Shown here piece after piece: positions 1-6,774 of a DNA stretch of 15,330 nucleotides (positions are counted from its first letter, which is position 1; the number at the start of each line of letters is the position of its first letter). This DNA comes from Bifidobacterium breve. Lineage in GTDB: Bacteria; Actinomycetota; Actinomycetes; Nanopelagicales; Nanopelagicaceae. The notes beneath the pieces were generated by a model. That model had not been told where the DNA came from. It was given only the letters and a program-made list of their open reading frames with translations, and did not search any database. The position numbers were made by a program, and so were the translations under genes. Location of the stretch: contig CALPKA020000003.1 in assembly GCA_943324025.2 (NCBI GenBank), positions 1 to 15,330 on the forward strand. The letters run 5' to 3'.

Positions 1-530
1 GAGTTCGAAATTTTGGTGAGAATCGAGATCAAGAGGCTGCTCCCAAGGTAGGTGTATTACCAGCCGATATTACTTGGCATTTTCAAGGTGGGATCCAAAG
101 CAATAAGTTGAAATCTATCTCCAATTGGGCCTCAGTAATTCACTCTGTCGATAAATTCAAATATGCCCAGATGATTTCTCAGTTTTCGGTGGGCAAAACT
201 AAAGAAATATTTATTCAAGTTTCACTAGATACTCTTACGCAATCTCGAGAAGGTGTTGATCCGGCAGACTTGACGCAATTGGCAGAGCAAATAATGAGTT
301 TGCCAAACCTTGAAGTAAAGGGCTTGATGGCGGTGGCCCCACTTGATCAACCAACTGAGCAAGCTTTTGTCAGATTGCAGCAAATCCAGCAAAAATTCAT
401 TCAGCTCTATCCGGCGGCTAGTTCTCTCTCTTCTGGCATGAGCGGGGATTACGAATTAGCCATTTCCCTGGGTGCGACACATGTTCGTATTGGCAGTTCA
501 ATCCTCGGAAATAGATCTCCCATCAAATAG
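1..530 (+). CDS. yggS: YggS-family PLP homeostasis protein, 5'-truncated by window edge
   Basis: This is the C-terminal part of a YggS/PLPBP protein, a fold-type III pyridoxal-phosphate binding protein that buffers PLP in the cytosol and has no known catalytic activity. The frame is open from base 3 to the TAG at 528-530, so the gene starts left of the window. The TTG at 108 is internal. Family marks seen are FGEN (about bases 12-23), WHFQGGIQSNK (75-107), and near the C-terminus SSGMSGDYELAISLGATHVR followed by IGSSILGNR, which forms the PLP phosphate-binding end. The N-terminal PLP lysine lies outside the window. The final NR(S) matches the usual family end, so the 3' end is intact. It sits just before sepF, as in other Actinobacteria, where yggS/ylmE follows ftsZ and ylmD. 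Its stop codon lies inside the putative sepF -10 hexamer. Confidence 0.95.
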   Translation, partial: VRNFGENRDQEAAPKVGVLPADITWHFQGGIQSNKLKSISNWASVIHSVDKFKYAQMISQFSVGKTKEIFIQVSLDTLTQSREGVDPADLTQLAEQIMSLPNLEVKGLMAVAPLDQPTEQAFVRLQQIQQKFIQLYPAASSLSSGMSGDYELAISLGATHVRIGSSILGNRSPIK

Positions 531-539
531 ATTTAAGCC
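528..539 (+). promoter_or_regulatory. Putative -10 element for a leaderless sepF transcript
   Basis: TAGATT (528-533) fits the actinobacterial -10 pattern TANNNT and is followed by 6 nt and then the sepF ATG at 540. The A of the ATG would therefore be about +1. There is no Shine-Dalgarno sequence before sepF, which fits a leaderless message. No clear -35 box is visible. The hexamer overlaps the yggS stop codon, so read-through transcription from yggS is also possible. Confidence 0.35.
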
Positions 540-992
540 ATGGCTAGTGCATTTAAGAAGGTTGCTGGATACCTCGGACTTATGGACGAGGAAGAGCTTG
601 ACCATGGCAATAATCAAGTTACAGAGCGTGCGCCAAGATTAGTTCGGTCAACTGCCAAGCCGGTTACTAAATCAAATGTTGAATTGTTGCCTCACGCCGA
701 ATCACACAAGATTATGGATCACATTATTTCACTAACACCTAGAACCTACAGTGAAGCACGATTAATCGGTGAGCATTATCGTGAAGGCAAGCCAGTGATT
801 ATGAATTTGAGCGATATGGAAGAGAGCGAACGTAAACGCTTAGTAGATTTTGCTTCAGGTTTAGTTTTTGGTCATCATGGAAGCATTGAGCGAGTAACAC
901 CAAAGGTTTTCTTGCTTACACCACCAAATGTTTCAGTTAGCGTTGAAGATAAAAATTCAGCCGCACAAGCAAGTTTTTTTAATCAAAGCTGA
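540..992 (+). CDS. sepF: Cell division protein SepF
   Basis: SepF tethers the FtsZ ring to the membrane and is the main FtsZ anchor in Actinobacteria, which lack FtsA. The protein has 150 residues, a normal length. Residues 1-20 (MASAFKKVAGYLGLMDEEEL) form the amphipathic membrane-targeting helix seen in actinobacterial SepF. An acidic, low-complexity linker follows, and the SepF/DUF552 core runs from about residue 57 to 140, with HKIMDHIISLTPRTYSEARL, the VIMNLSDME strand and the GLVFGHHGSIERVTPKVFLL region. The ATG at 540 is chosen because the amphipathic helix begins there. No Shine-Dalgarno is seen. The gene starts 9 nt after yggS and ends 15 nt before yggT. ftsZ is expected just upstream, outside the window. 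Identity is firm; membrane and FtsZ binding are inferred from the family. Confidence 0.96.
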   Translation: MASAFKKVAGYLGLMDEEELDHGNNQVTERAPRLVRSTAKPVTKSNVELLPHAESHKIMDHIISLTPRTYSEARLIGEHYREGKPVIMNLSDMEESERKRLVDFASGLVFGHHGSIERVTPKVFLLTPPNVSVSVEDKNSAAQASFFNQS

Positions 993-1004
993 TCCAGCTT
1001 TTTT
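985..1004 (+). terminator. Weak terminator-like hairpin at the end of sepF
   Basis: AAAGCT (985-990) and AGCTTT (996-1001) are a perfect 6-bp inverted repeat with loop GATCC, and the T-run continues to 1004. The shape is that of a rho-independent terminator, but the stem has only two G:C pairs and it covers the sepF TGA. It may attenuate yggT slightly, protect a 3' end, or be chance. Confidence 0.25.
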
Positions 1005-1007
1005 CTA

Positions 1008-1292
1008 ATGAGCTCGATACTTAGCTTAATTTACTGGGTACTTAATCTTTTCTTAATCGCATTAATCGGTCGATTGATCTTAGATTACATAAGAATTTTT
1101 TCTCCGAATTTTCGGCCAAGAGGATTTTTGCTTGCTTTAGCCGAATTAATCTACTCAGTCACAGATCGCCCACTTAGATTTGTTAGACAGTTTGTGCCAC
1201 CGTTGCGGTTAGGCGGAATATCGCTAGATCTATCTTTTATCGTTGTATTTTTTGTAGTTCAGTTGTTGATGCGTTTAGTTGTCGTGCTCTAG
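1008..1292 (+). CDS. yggT: YggT-family integral membrane protein
   Basis: This 94-residue protein has two hydrophobic segments, about residues 3-29 and 73-94. They flank a basic, conserved middle stretch containing SVTDRPLRFVRQFVPPLR, LGGISLDLSF and IVVFFVVQLL. That is the YggT family signature (called SepG in Streptomyces). Members sit in the membrane and are genetically linked to SepF and division; the precise biochemical role is unsettled. ATG 1008 gives the standard length. No Shine-Dalgarno precedes it, and a T-rich hairpin ends 4 nt upstream, so translation may depend on coupling to sepF. In Actinobacteria divIVA/wag31 normally comes next. Here the next gene is ileS in the opposite direction, and the two stop codons overlap in a CTAG. 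Confidence 0.93.
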   Translation: MSSILSLIYWVLNLFLIALIGRLILDYIRIFSPNFRPRGFLLALAELIYSVTDRPLRFVRQFVPPLRLGGISLDLSFIVVFFVVQLLMRLVVVL

Positions 1293-4200
1293 CTTTTAAT
1301 TAACTCCAGCCATAATCCCAATTCATTATCACTATTGGATTGCTTGCTCTGACGCATCATTTTAGTAGCCAGCACCTCTGAGCTAATTTCTGCCTCTGAT
1401 TCAATTATGGCAAGAGCGATTTGTTCTGGAGCGTTCCAATTAACAGTAATTCGATCACTGATATCTAAACCAATGCGTTTTCTTTCTTCTTGAACTGCCC
1501 TAATCACCTCGCGAACCACACCCATCTGAATTAACTCTGGAGTTAGCGCCAGATCCAAAGCTAAGCTTTCTCCTGCGTGTGAGGCAACTGACCAACCAGT
1601 TCTAGGTGTTTCAGTTACAACTAAATCATCTATATCAATACTGACTACCTTCTTACCAGAAGCTGTTTTCAGATTAATCTCAAAGGATTTATTCTCTCTA
1701 AGGTGCTTGACCATAAGTGTGTGATCAGCTTCGGTAATTGCTTTGGCAATATCTTGAACCTCAGCGCCGAATTTAGTTCCTAAAGTTCTAAAATTAGCCT
1801 TAACAGAGACATCAACTAAGTCAGCCTCTGCCACATGAATACCATCTAATTTTTGGATGTTTAATTCATCCGCAATGTGAGTTTTGATTTCCTCAGAGAT
1901 TTTCTCCCAACCGGAGGCTGATACAAGTGCCCGAGATAGTGGTTGACGTATTTTCACGCCAGATTCGGCACGAGCAGATCTACCCAATTCAACTAAACGT
2001 CTTGATAGTGAGACAGAGGCAGAGAGGTTTTCATCAATTCTTTTTGCATCTGAAATTGGAAAATCTGCCAAGTGAACTGACTCTGGCTGGTTTGATTGCG
2101 CTACTCGAATCAGTGATTGCCAAACGTGCTCTGAAATGAATGGAACCATTGGCGCAAGAAGTAAGGTTAAATTCTTGAGGCAGAAATACAGTGTATTCAA
2201 GGCAACTGGATCACCATCCCAGAAGCGGCGCCTAGACCTGCGCACATACCAATTTGAAAGATCATCGATAAATGTCGCTAACAAGCTTCCAGCAAGTTGC
2301 GAATCAAAATTTTCTAGAGCTAAATCAACACCTGCTATCAACTTGTTTAATTCTGAAAGTATCCATCGATCCATCAAGGTCAAATCAGAGCTAATCTCAG
2401 TGACTTCGAAATCTGCTGCATTTGCGTAGAGGGTGAAGAAGGAGATGGTGTTCCAGTAGGTGAGCAGTGTTTTTCTCACTACATCGGTGATTGCATCGTG
2501 GCCAACACGTCTAGCACTCCAAGGAGAGCCGGCAGCGAGCATGTACCAACGAACTGCATCGGCTCCGTGCTGGTTCATCAATGGCATTGGCTCTAGAACA
2601 TTTCCTAGATGCTTACTCATTTTTCTGCCATCTTTATCCAATATATGTCCAAGACAGAGAACGGTTTTATAAGATGATTTATCAAAAACTAAGGTACCGA
2701 TTGTCATTAATGTATAAAACCATCCGCGCGTTTGATCAATCGCTTCACATATAAAATCTGCAGGGTATGCAGCTTTAAATTGCTCTACTGATCCTGCTCG
2801 ATGAGGGTAGCCCCACTGCGCAAATGGCATTGCACCTGAGTCATACCAGCAATCAATTACTTCAGGAATCCGCTGCATCTGCGTTTGGCACTCTTGGCAA
2901 TTAAATTTTATGTCATCAACAAATGGACGATGTGGATCTAATTTACTTAACTCTTGCCCAGCTAGTTTTCCAAGCTCAGCTAATGAACCCACGCAGATCT
3001 CGTGGTTATTTTCGCATCTCCAGATTGGCAATGGGGTGCCCCAATATCGATTTCGCGATACTGCCCAATCGATGTTGTTGTTTAGCCAATCACCAAATCG
3101 ACCAGTTTTAATAGTTTCTGGATGCCAATCTGTTGTTGAGTTCTCACGAAGTAAATCCTGTTTAATCGCAGTTGTTTTGATATACCAAGAAGGTTGCGCG
3201 TAATACATTAATGCAGTGTGGCAGCGCCAGCAGTGTGGGTAGGAGTGCTCAAATTGCAAACTCTTGAATAACAAGTTTCGACTTTTAAGATCTTTTATTA
3301 ATGGCTTATCAGCTTCCTTGAAAAATACCCCACCAACTAGAGCAACCTCTTTTTTAAAATGGCCATCAGGATTTATTGGGTTTACTACCGGCAGGTTGTA
3401 TTTTCGACAAACCTCTAGGTCGTCGGCGCCAAATGCTGGAGATTGGTGTACTAAACCTGTTCCATCCTCAACTGTTACATAGTCGGCCAGTACAACAAAG
3501 TGGGAGTTCTCAATCTCGACTAAATCAAATGGCTTTGAGTACTTAGTATGTTCCAACTCTTTACCCATGAAAGTAGCAATAACTTTTCGGTCCTCACCAA
3601 GAACACCTACTAAATCCGCTGCCACAACTAGCCGTTCAGTTTTATCATCTACGGTAATTTCAATTACTTGGTACTCAACCTTTGGATTAACTGCAACTGC
3701 TGTGTTGGAAACTAAAGTCCAAGGGGTTGTAGTCCAAACAAGTAAACTCGCCTTAAGTTCGGAAAGCTTTCCAGAGGTTGCGGGGAATCTTACAAAAACT
3801 GATGGATCTTTTATGGTTTCATAACCTTGAGCCAACTCATGATCAGATAATCCAGTTCCACATCTTGGGCAGTAAGGCGCAACTCGATGATCTTGTACTA
3901 ATAAACCTTTGTTCCAGATTTGCTGTAAGGACCACCAAACACTTTCGATGTACTCCGGCGACATAGTCCAATACGCTTCATCGAAATCAACCCAGAATCC
4001 CATGCGCTTAGTCATATCCGTAAACTCAGTTACATGTCGTTGAACTGATTCCTTGCATTTTTCATTAAAGGCAGCAACTCCAAATTTTTCGATGTCAGCT
4101 TTACCAGTGAATCCCAATTCTTTTTCAACTGCAATTTCAACCGGCAGGCCATGGCAATCCCAACCAGCTTTTCTGATTACCTGTTTGCCTTTCATAGTTT

Positions 4201-4435
4201 GAAAACGTGGGAATAAATCTTTAAAAACGCGAGCTTCTATATGGTGAGTACCTGGTTTGCCGTTTGCAGTTGGTGGACCTTCATAAAAACTCCAACGCTG
4301 GGCACCATTACGATTTTCAACAGATTTTTCAAAAACTTGATTTTTTGTCCAATACTCAAGAATTCCAGCTTCCATCACAGGCAGATCAATTTGCGCCGGT
4401 AAGGCATTAATCGAGTTTTTCTTATTGATTGCCAC
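1289..4435 (-). CDS. ileS: Isoleucyl-tRNA synthetase, IleRS2 type (minus strand)
   Basis: A class I synthetase charging tRNA-Ile with isoleucine in the cytosol; 1,048 residues from the chosen GTG. Landmarks, numbered from that start, are PPTANGKPGTHH with the HIGH-equivalent GTHH at 62-65, AGWDCHGLPVE, a CPRCG cysteine pair near 189-192, and the editing-domain WTTTPWTLVSNTA (from about 234). Further on are SYPHCWRC, WAVSRNRYWGTPLPIW, and the KMSKS loop as KMSKHLGN (605-612). An anticodon-binding domain follows, and the C-terminal part is of IleRS2 style. It resembles actinobacterial (Streptomyces-like) IleRS, not a foreign import. GTG 4435 is preferred: PAQIDLP then lies near the N-terminus as in relatives, and TAGAAT ends 5 nt upstream. 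The alternative GTG at 4486 would add 17 residues without family support. Its orientation is opposite to all neighbours. Confidence 0.95.
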   Translation of the reverse strand: MAINKKNSINALPAQIDLPVMEAGILEYWTKNQVFEKSVENRNGAQRWSFYEGPPTANGKPGTHHIEARVFKDLFPRFQTMKGKQVIRKAGWDCHGLPVEIAVEKELGFTGKADIEKFGVAAFNEKCKESVQRHVTEFTDMTKRMGFWVDFDEAYWTMSPEYIESVWWSLQQIWNKGLLVQDHRVAPYCPRCGTGLSDHELAQGYETIKDPSVFVRFPATSGKLSELKASLLVWTTTPWTLVSNTAVAVNPKVEYQVIEITVDDKTERLVVAADLVGVLGEDRKVIATFMGKELEHTKYSKPFDLVEIENSHFVVLADYVTVEDGTGLVHQSPAFGADDLEVCRKYNLPVVNPINPDGHFKKEVALVGGVFFKEADKPLIKDLKSRNLLFKSLQFEHSYPHCWRCHTALMYYAQPSWYIKTTAIKQDLLRENSTTDWHPETIKTGRFGDWLNNNIDWAVSRNRYWGTPLPIWRCENNHEICVGSLAELGKLAGQELSKLDPHRPFVDDIKFNCQECQTQMQRIPEVIDCWYDSGAMPFAQWGYPHRAGSVEQFKAAYPADFICEAIDQTRGWFYTLMTIGTLVFDKSSYKTVLCLGHILDKDGRKMSKHLGNVLEPMPLMNQHGADAVRWYMLAAGSPWSARRVGHDAITDVVRKTLLTYWNTISFFTLYANAADFEVTEISSDLTLMDRWILSELNKLIAGVDLALENFDSQLAGSLLATFIDDLSNWYVRRSRRRFWDGDPVALNTLYFCLKNLTLLLAPMVPFISEHVWQSLIRVAQSNQPESVHLADFPISDAKRIDENLSASVSLSRRLVELGRSARAESGVKIRQPLSRALVSASGWEKISEEIKTHIADELNIQKLDGIHVAEADLVDVSVKANFRTLGTKFGAEVQDIAKAITEADHTLMVKHLRENKSFEINLKTASGKKVVSIDIDDLVVTETPRTGWSVASHAGESLALDLALTPELIQMGVVREVIRAVQEERKRIGLDISDRITVNWNAPEQIALAIIESEAEISSEVLATKMMRQSKQSNSDNELGLWLELIKS

Positions 4436-4446
4436 CCCGCATTCTA
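4436..4446 (-). promoter_or_regulatory. Putative -10 element for leaderless ileS
   Basis: On the minus strand TAGAAT (4446-4441) differs from TATAAT at one position and is followed by GCGGG and then GTG at 4435. The G of the start codon would be about +1. No Shine-Dalgarno is visible before either candidate GTG (4435 or 4486). If this promoter is real, the upstream GTG at 4486 is not transcribed and cannot be the start. The -35 region is weak (a TTCAAG-like hexamer about 19 bp upstream). No T-box leader, common for ileS in other bacteria, fits in this space. Confidence 0.45.
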
Positions 4447-4497
4447 ACGTGGGAAGAAAGCATTTCTTGAACACATCTTTACTCACGGGGGTGGCGG

Positions 4498-4525
4498 TTG
4501 GTAATTAGTTGAGCCAAGCCATAAC
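4498..4525 (+). promoter_or_regulatory. Possible promoter for the DksA-like gene
   Basis: TTGGTA (4498-4503) and CATAAC (4520-4525) match the -35 and -10 consensus at four of six positions each, with a 16-bp spacer. They lie in the intergenic region that is divergent to ileS. Transcription would begin around 4530-4533, putting the UUCG hairpin at the extreme 5' end of the mRNA, or starting inside it. The call rests on weak matches. Confidence 0.25.
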
Positions 4526-4529
4526 CTTT

Positions 4530-4543
4530 CCCCCTTCGGGGGG
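4530..4543 (+). promoter_or_regulatory. UUCG-capped GC hairpin covering a G-rich ribosome site
   Basis: Five C (4530-4534), TTCG (4535-4538) and five G (4539-4543) form a 5-bp all-G:C stem closed by a C(UUCG)G tetraloop, one of the most stable RNA hairpins known. The G-run 4538-4543 ends 4 nt before the GTG at 4548 and is the only Shine-Dalgarno-like sequence for that start, since G-runs can pair with the CCUCC anti-SD partly through wobble. The stem would therefore mask it. No T-tract follows on either strand, so it is not an intrinsic terminator. Confidence 0.5.
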
Positions 4544-4547
4544 TATT

Positions 4548-5327
4548 GTGGCTATTAAGAAATTGTTTAAGAAATCGGCAAAAAAGAGCAGCAAGCCAAC
4601 ACCAAAAAAGCCTGCAAAAAAGGTGGCGAAGAAGGCTGCAGCAAAGAAAGCTGCAAAAAAACCAGTTGCAAAAAGTACTACTAGATCGCCGAACATAGTT
4701 AAACCATCAATAGCTAAAAAACCAATTGCTAAAAAAGCAGTGGGTAAACCATTTCCATCCAAGCTTCAAACTTCAACTTCTGGCTCTTCCACAACTATCT
4801 CTGTTACATCAACCATGCCAAATGCAAATGCGCAACCGGTGGTTGAAGAACGCAGATTAATGATGTTGCCACCACCAAGACCAGTTTTAAAATCCAAGAA
4901 AGCAGCGGCCCTAAAACCAATTAAGGCAGCTCCTGCACCACTTGTAGTTCAATCTGATGAGAATGCATGGAATGCCACTGAATTAAAAAGTATTAAGGTT
5001 GAACTCTCTAAAGATTTAGTCAGATTGAGAAAAGAGTTAGAGATTGCAGAAGCTGAAATGGAAGATTTGGTTGAAGCTGCTGGAGTCGGAGCCGGTGATG
5101 ATCAAGCCGATGCTGGGGCAAAAACATTTGAACGCGAGCATGAGATGTCTTTGGTCTATAACGCTAAAGATATGGTCCAACAAACCGAGCGAGCACTTGA
5201 AAGAATTGATAACAAAACTTATGGCAAATGCGAGGAGTGCGGAAATTTTGTAGGTAAAGCCAGACTCCAGGTCTTCCCACGCGCAACCTTGTGTATGGTC
5301 TGTAAACAGAAGGAGGAACGACGCTGA
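4548..5327 (+). CDS. TraR/DksA-family C4 zinc-finger protein with Lys/Ala-rich tail
   Basis: 259 residues from GTG 4548. Residues 1-67 are a basic Lys/Ala/Pro tail with repeats such as KKPAKKVAKKAAAKK, like histone H1 tails. A low-complexity Ser/Thr/Pro linker follows, and the DksA-like part begins near ENAWNATELK (about 138). It has a coiled coil (about 145-178 and 194-222) with the turn GAGDDQADAG, whose Asp pair (D185, D188) recalls the DksA tip. The C4 zinc finger is CEEC (228-231) and CMVC (249-252). Family members bind RNA polymerase; the Streptomyces relative in the same position before lspA is uncharacterised as far as I know. A longer reading from TTG 4509 adds 13 residues but would translate through the hairpin. 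The tail suggests nucleic-acid or nucleoid binding, which is inference. Its minus-strand shadow is spurious. Confidence 0.88.
   Translation: MAIKKLFKKSAKKSSKPTPKKPAKKVAKKAAAKKAAKKPVAKSTTRSPNIVKPSIAKKPIAKKAVGKPFPSKLQTSTSGSSTTISVTSTMPNANAQPVVEERRLMMLPPPRPVLKSKKAAALKPIKAAPAPLVVQSDENAWNATELKSIKVELSKDLVRLRKELEIAEAEMEDLVEAAGVGAGDDQADAGAKTFEREHEMSLVYNAKDMVQQTERALERIDNKTYGKCEECGNFVGKARLQVFPRATLCMVCKQKEERR
5311..5316 (+). promoter_or_regulatory. Strong Shine-Dalgarno that sets the lspA start
   Basis: AGGAGG at 5311-5316 lies inside the last codons of the DksA-like gene. It is 7 nt before CTG 5324 and 28 nt before the first conventional start, TTG 5345. The spacing is ideal only for the CTG. This is one of the few clear Shine-Dalgarno sequences in the window. 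Confidence 0.7.
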
Positions 5328-5809
5328 ACTTAATTCAGCGAAAATTGCTAGCGGTTACCGCTCTAATAGTTTTTGCATTTGATTATTTAACAAAAACACT
5401 GGCGATAGAACATTTATCAAGTCAACCCAAGCAAATTATTGGGGAATTTCTGCAACTTAGATTGACCTATAACTCCGGTGCAGCATTTAGTTTGGCTACA
5501 AGCGGAACCATATTCCTCTCAACATTTGCAATTATTGTATGTGCAGTTATTTTCTTCTATGGCAGAAAAGTTGCCTCAAACAGATGGGCTTTTGCCCTTG
5601 GCTTAGCATTGGGCGGAATTTTTGGAAATCTATCTGACCGAATTTTCAGAGATCCAGGAAGATTGCAGGGTGAAGTTGTGGATTGGATTGAACTACCCAA
5701 TTGGCCAATATTTAATATAGCTGACATGGCAGTTGTTGGCGCTGCGATTCTTATTTCAATCTTAAGTTTCAAGAATGTTGCTTTTGATAAACCACAGGAG
5801 AAAAAATGA
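5324..5809 (+). CDS. lspA: Lipoprotein signal peptidase II (LspA), probable CTG start
   Basis: LspA is the aspartyl protease in the cytoplasmic membrane that removes signal peptides from diacylglyceryl-modified prolipoproteins. The 161-residue reading has four hydrophobic segments. Conserved blocks are LTYNSGAAFS (about 47-56), GNLSDRIFR with catalytic Asp 105, and the PIFNIADMAVVG block with catalytic Asp 134. Both dyad residues are present. The start is taken as CTG 5324: it is 7 nt after AGGAGG, it overlaps the upstream TGA as CTGA, and it adds NLIQRK, a positive cap normal before the first membrane helix. TTG 5345 would lose that cap and has no ribosome site. The stop overlaps the rluD start as ATGA, so the three genes look translationally coupled. 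Identity is certain; the CTG start is a strong inference. Confidence 0.93.
   Translation: MNLIQRKLLAVTALIVFAFDYLTKTLAIEHLSSQPKQIIGEFLQLRLTYNSGAAFSLATSGTIFLSTFAIIVCAVIFFYGRKVASNRWAFALGLALGGIFGNLSDRIFRDPGRLQGEVVDWIELPNWPIFNIADMAVVGAAILISILSFKNVAFDKPQEKK
5796..5800 (+). promoter_or_regulatory. Shine-Dalgarno for rluD
   Basis: AGGAG at 5796-5800 followed by AAAAA places a good ribosome site 5 nt before ATG 5806, inside the 3' end of lspA. Together with the ATGA overlap it fixes the rluD start. Confidence 0.7.
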
Positions 5810-6744
5810 GTGAAAGAGAAGTAAGAAATCTCTCTATTCCTGAAGGGTTAAATCAAGAGAGAGTTGATGCAGCACTTTCAAGGCTTCTTGGCCTTTCTAG
5901 AAATTTGATTGTTGGATTAATTGAAGCGGGAGAGATTTCTAAAGATGGAAAAGCCGTTGGAAAATCAGATCGCGTGATTACTGGTGACCAATTAGAGGTA
6001 ATACTTCCTGCAGCTAAAGGTGAAGCCAAACTAGTTGCGACCCCAATCGATGGATTAAAAGTTGTTTATGATGATGAGTTCCTAATTGTTATTGACAAAC
6101 CTGTTGGCATCGCCGCTCACCCAAGCCCGGGATGGCAAGGGGCAACAGTAGTAGGAGCGATATTTGCAGCTGGCTACCAACTTGCTACATCAGGGGCAGC
6201 AGAGCGTCAGGGCGTTGTGCACCGATTGGATGTTGGAACATCTGGATTAATGGTGGTTGCCAAAAATGAGATTGCATACTCAAGTTTAAAAGATCAATTT
6301 CGAAATAGAACTGTTTCAAAGGTTTACCATGCTTTAGTGCAAGGGCATATGGATCCAACTGTTGGCACCATTGATGCGCCAATTGATCGCCATCCAAGAG
6401 AGGATTATCGTTTTGCAGTTGTTGCCAATGGCAAACCAAGCATTACGCATTATAAAACTTTAGAAGTTTTCCCAGCTGTTACCTTGTTAGAAATTGAACT
6501 TGAAACAGGTAGAACTCATCAGATAAGAGTTCATTTTTCCGCTCTCCACCATCCATTAGTTGGAGACTTAACCTATGGCTCTGATCCAGCCCTGGCCATG
6601 AAATTGAGTATTTCTAGACCTTGGCTACATGCCAAGCAGCTGGCATTTGATCACCCTGGCTCTGGCGAGCGTATGTCCTTTAATGCTGAGTACCCAGCGG
6701 ATCTGACACGCTCACTAGAGATACTTTCAGATATTACGCGCTAG
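5806..6744 (+). CDS. rluD: 23S rRNA pseudouridine synthase, RluA/RluD family
   Basis: The enzyme isomerises uridine to pseudouridine in rRNA; members next to lspA are usually assigned to RluD. It has 312 residues: an S4 RNA-binding domain at about 12-75 (ERVDAALSRLLGLSR ... SKDGKAV), then the catalytic domain with LIVIDKPVGIAAHPSPGW. Motif II is HRLDVGTSGLMVVAK, with catalytic Asp 142. Further motifs are KVYHALVQG, the ELETGRTHQIRVHFSALHHP block at about 211-230 and the C-terminal RPWLHAKQLAF. All core motifs are intact. ATG 5806 has a good Shine-Dalgarno and overlaps the lspA stop, as is widespread in bacteria. The exact target uridines cannot be read from sequence, so the RluD symbol rests on the S4 domain and context. 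It ends 30 nt before dnaE. Confidence 0.93.
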   Translation: MSEREVRNLSIPEGLNQERVDAALSRLLGLSRNLIVGLIEAGEISKDGKAVGKSDRVITGDQLEVILPAAKGEAKLVATPIDGLKVVYDDEFLIVIDKPVGIAAHPSPGWQGATVVGAIFAAGYQLATSGAAERQGVVHRLDVGTSGLMVVAKNEIAYSSLKDQFRNRTVSKVYHALVQGHMDPTVGTIDAPIDRHPREDYRFAVVANGKPSITHYKTLEVFPAVTLLEIELETGRTHQIRVHFSALHHPLVGDLTYGSDPALAMKLSISRPWLHAKQLAFDHPGSGERMSFNAEYPADLTRSLEILSDITR

Positions 6745-6760
6745 AAATATCAGCCAGTAG

Positions 6761-6774
6761 TAATCTCACCACCC
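6761..6774 (+). promoter_or_regulatory. Possible -10 element just before dnaE
   Basis: TAATCT (6761-6766) fits TANNNT and lies 8 nt before ATG 6775. Transcription would begin within 0-3 nt of the start codon. No Shine-Dalgarno precedes dnaE, and the rluD-dnaE gap is only 30 nt, so co-transcription from rluD is an equal possibility. Confidence 0.25.

Noticed and set aside
1927..3966. Several plus-strand open frames of 60-97 codons inside ileS
   Set aside because: All overlap the continuous IleRS coding frame on the minus strand and show no family features.
1289..4435. Idea that ileS was acquired horizontally because it is inverted and has GTHH
   Set aside because: The N-terminal and catalytic blocks resemble Streptomyces-type IleRS as I recall it, and AT content and codon use look like the neighbours. 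In-place inversion explains the orientation better.
4436..4547. T-box riboswitch for ileS
   Set aside because: The space upstream of ileS is too short, and no T-box-like sequence or terminator/antiterminator pair is visible.
4505..4762. Minus-strand open frame encoding a very Phe/Ala-rich, membrane-like product
   Set aside because: It is the exact antisense of the Lys/Ala codon repeats (AAA/GCA read backwards give Phe/Cys/Ala). The plus-strand frame continues into a genuine C4 zinc-finger domain.
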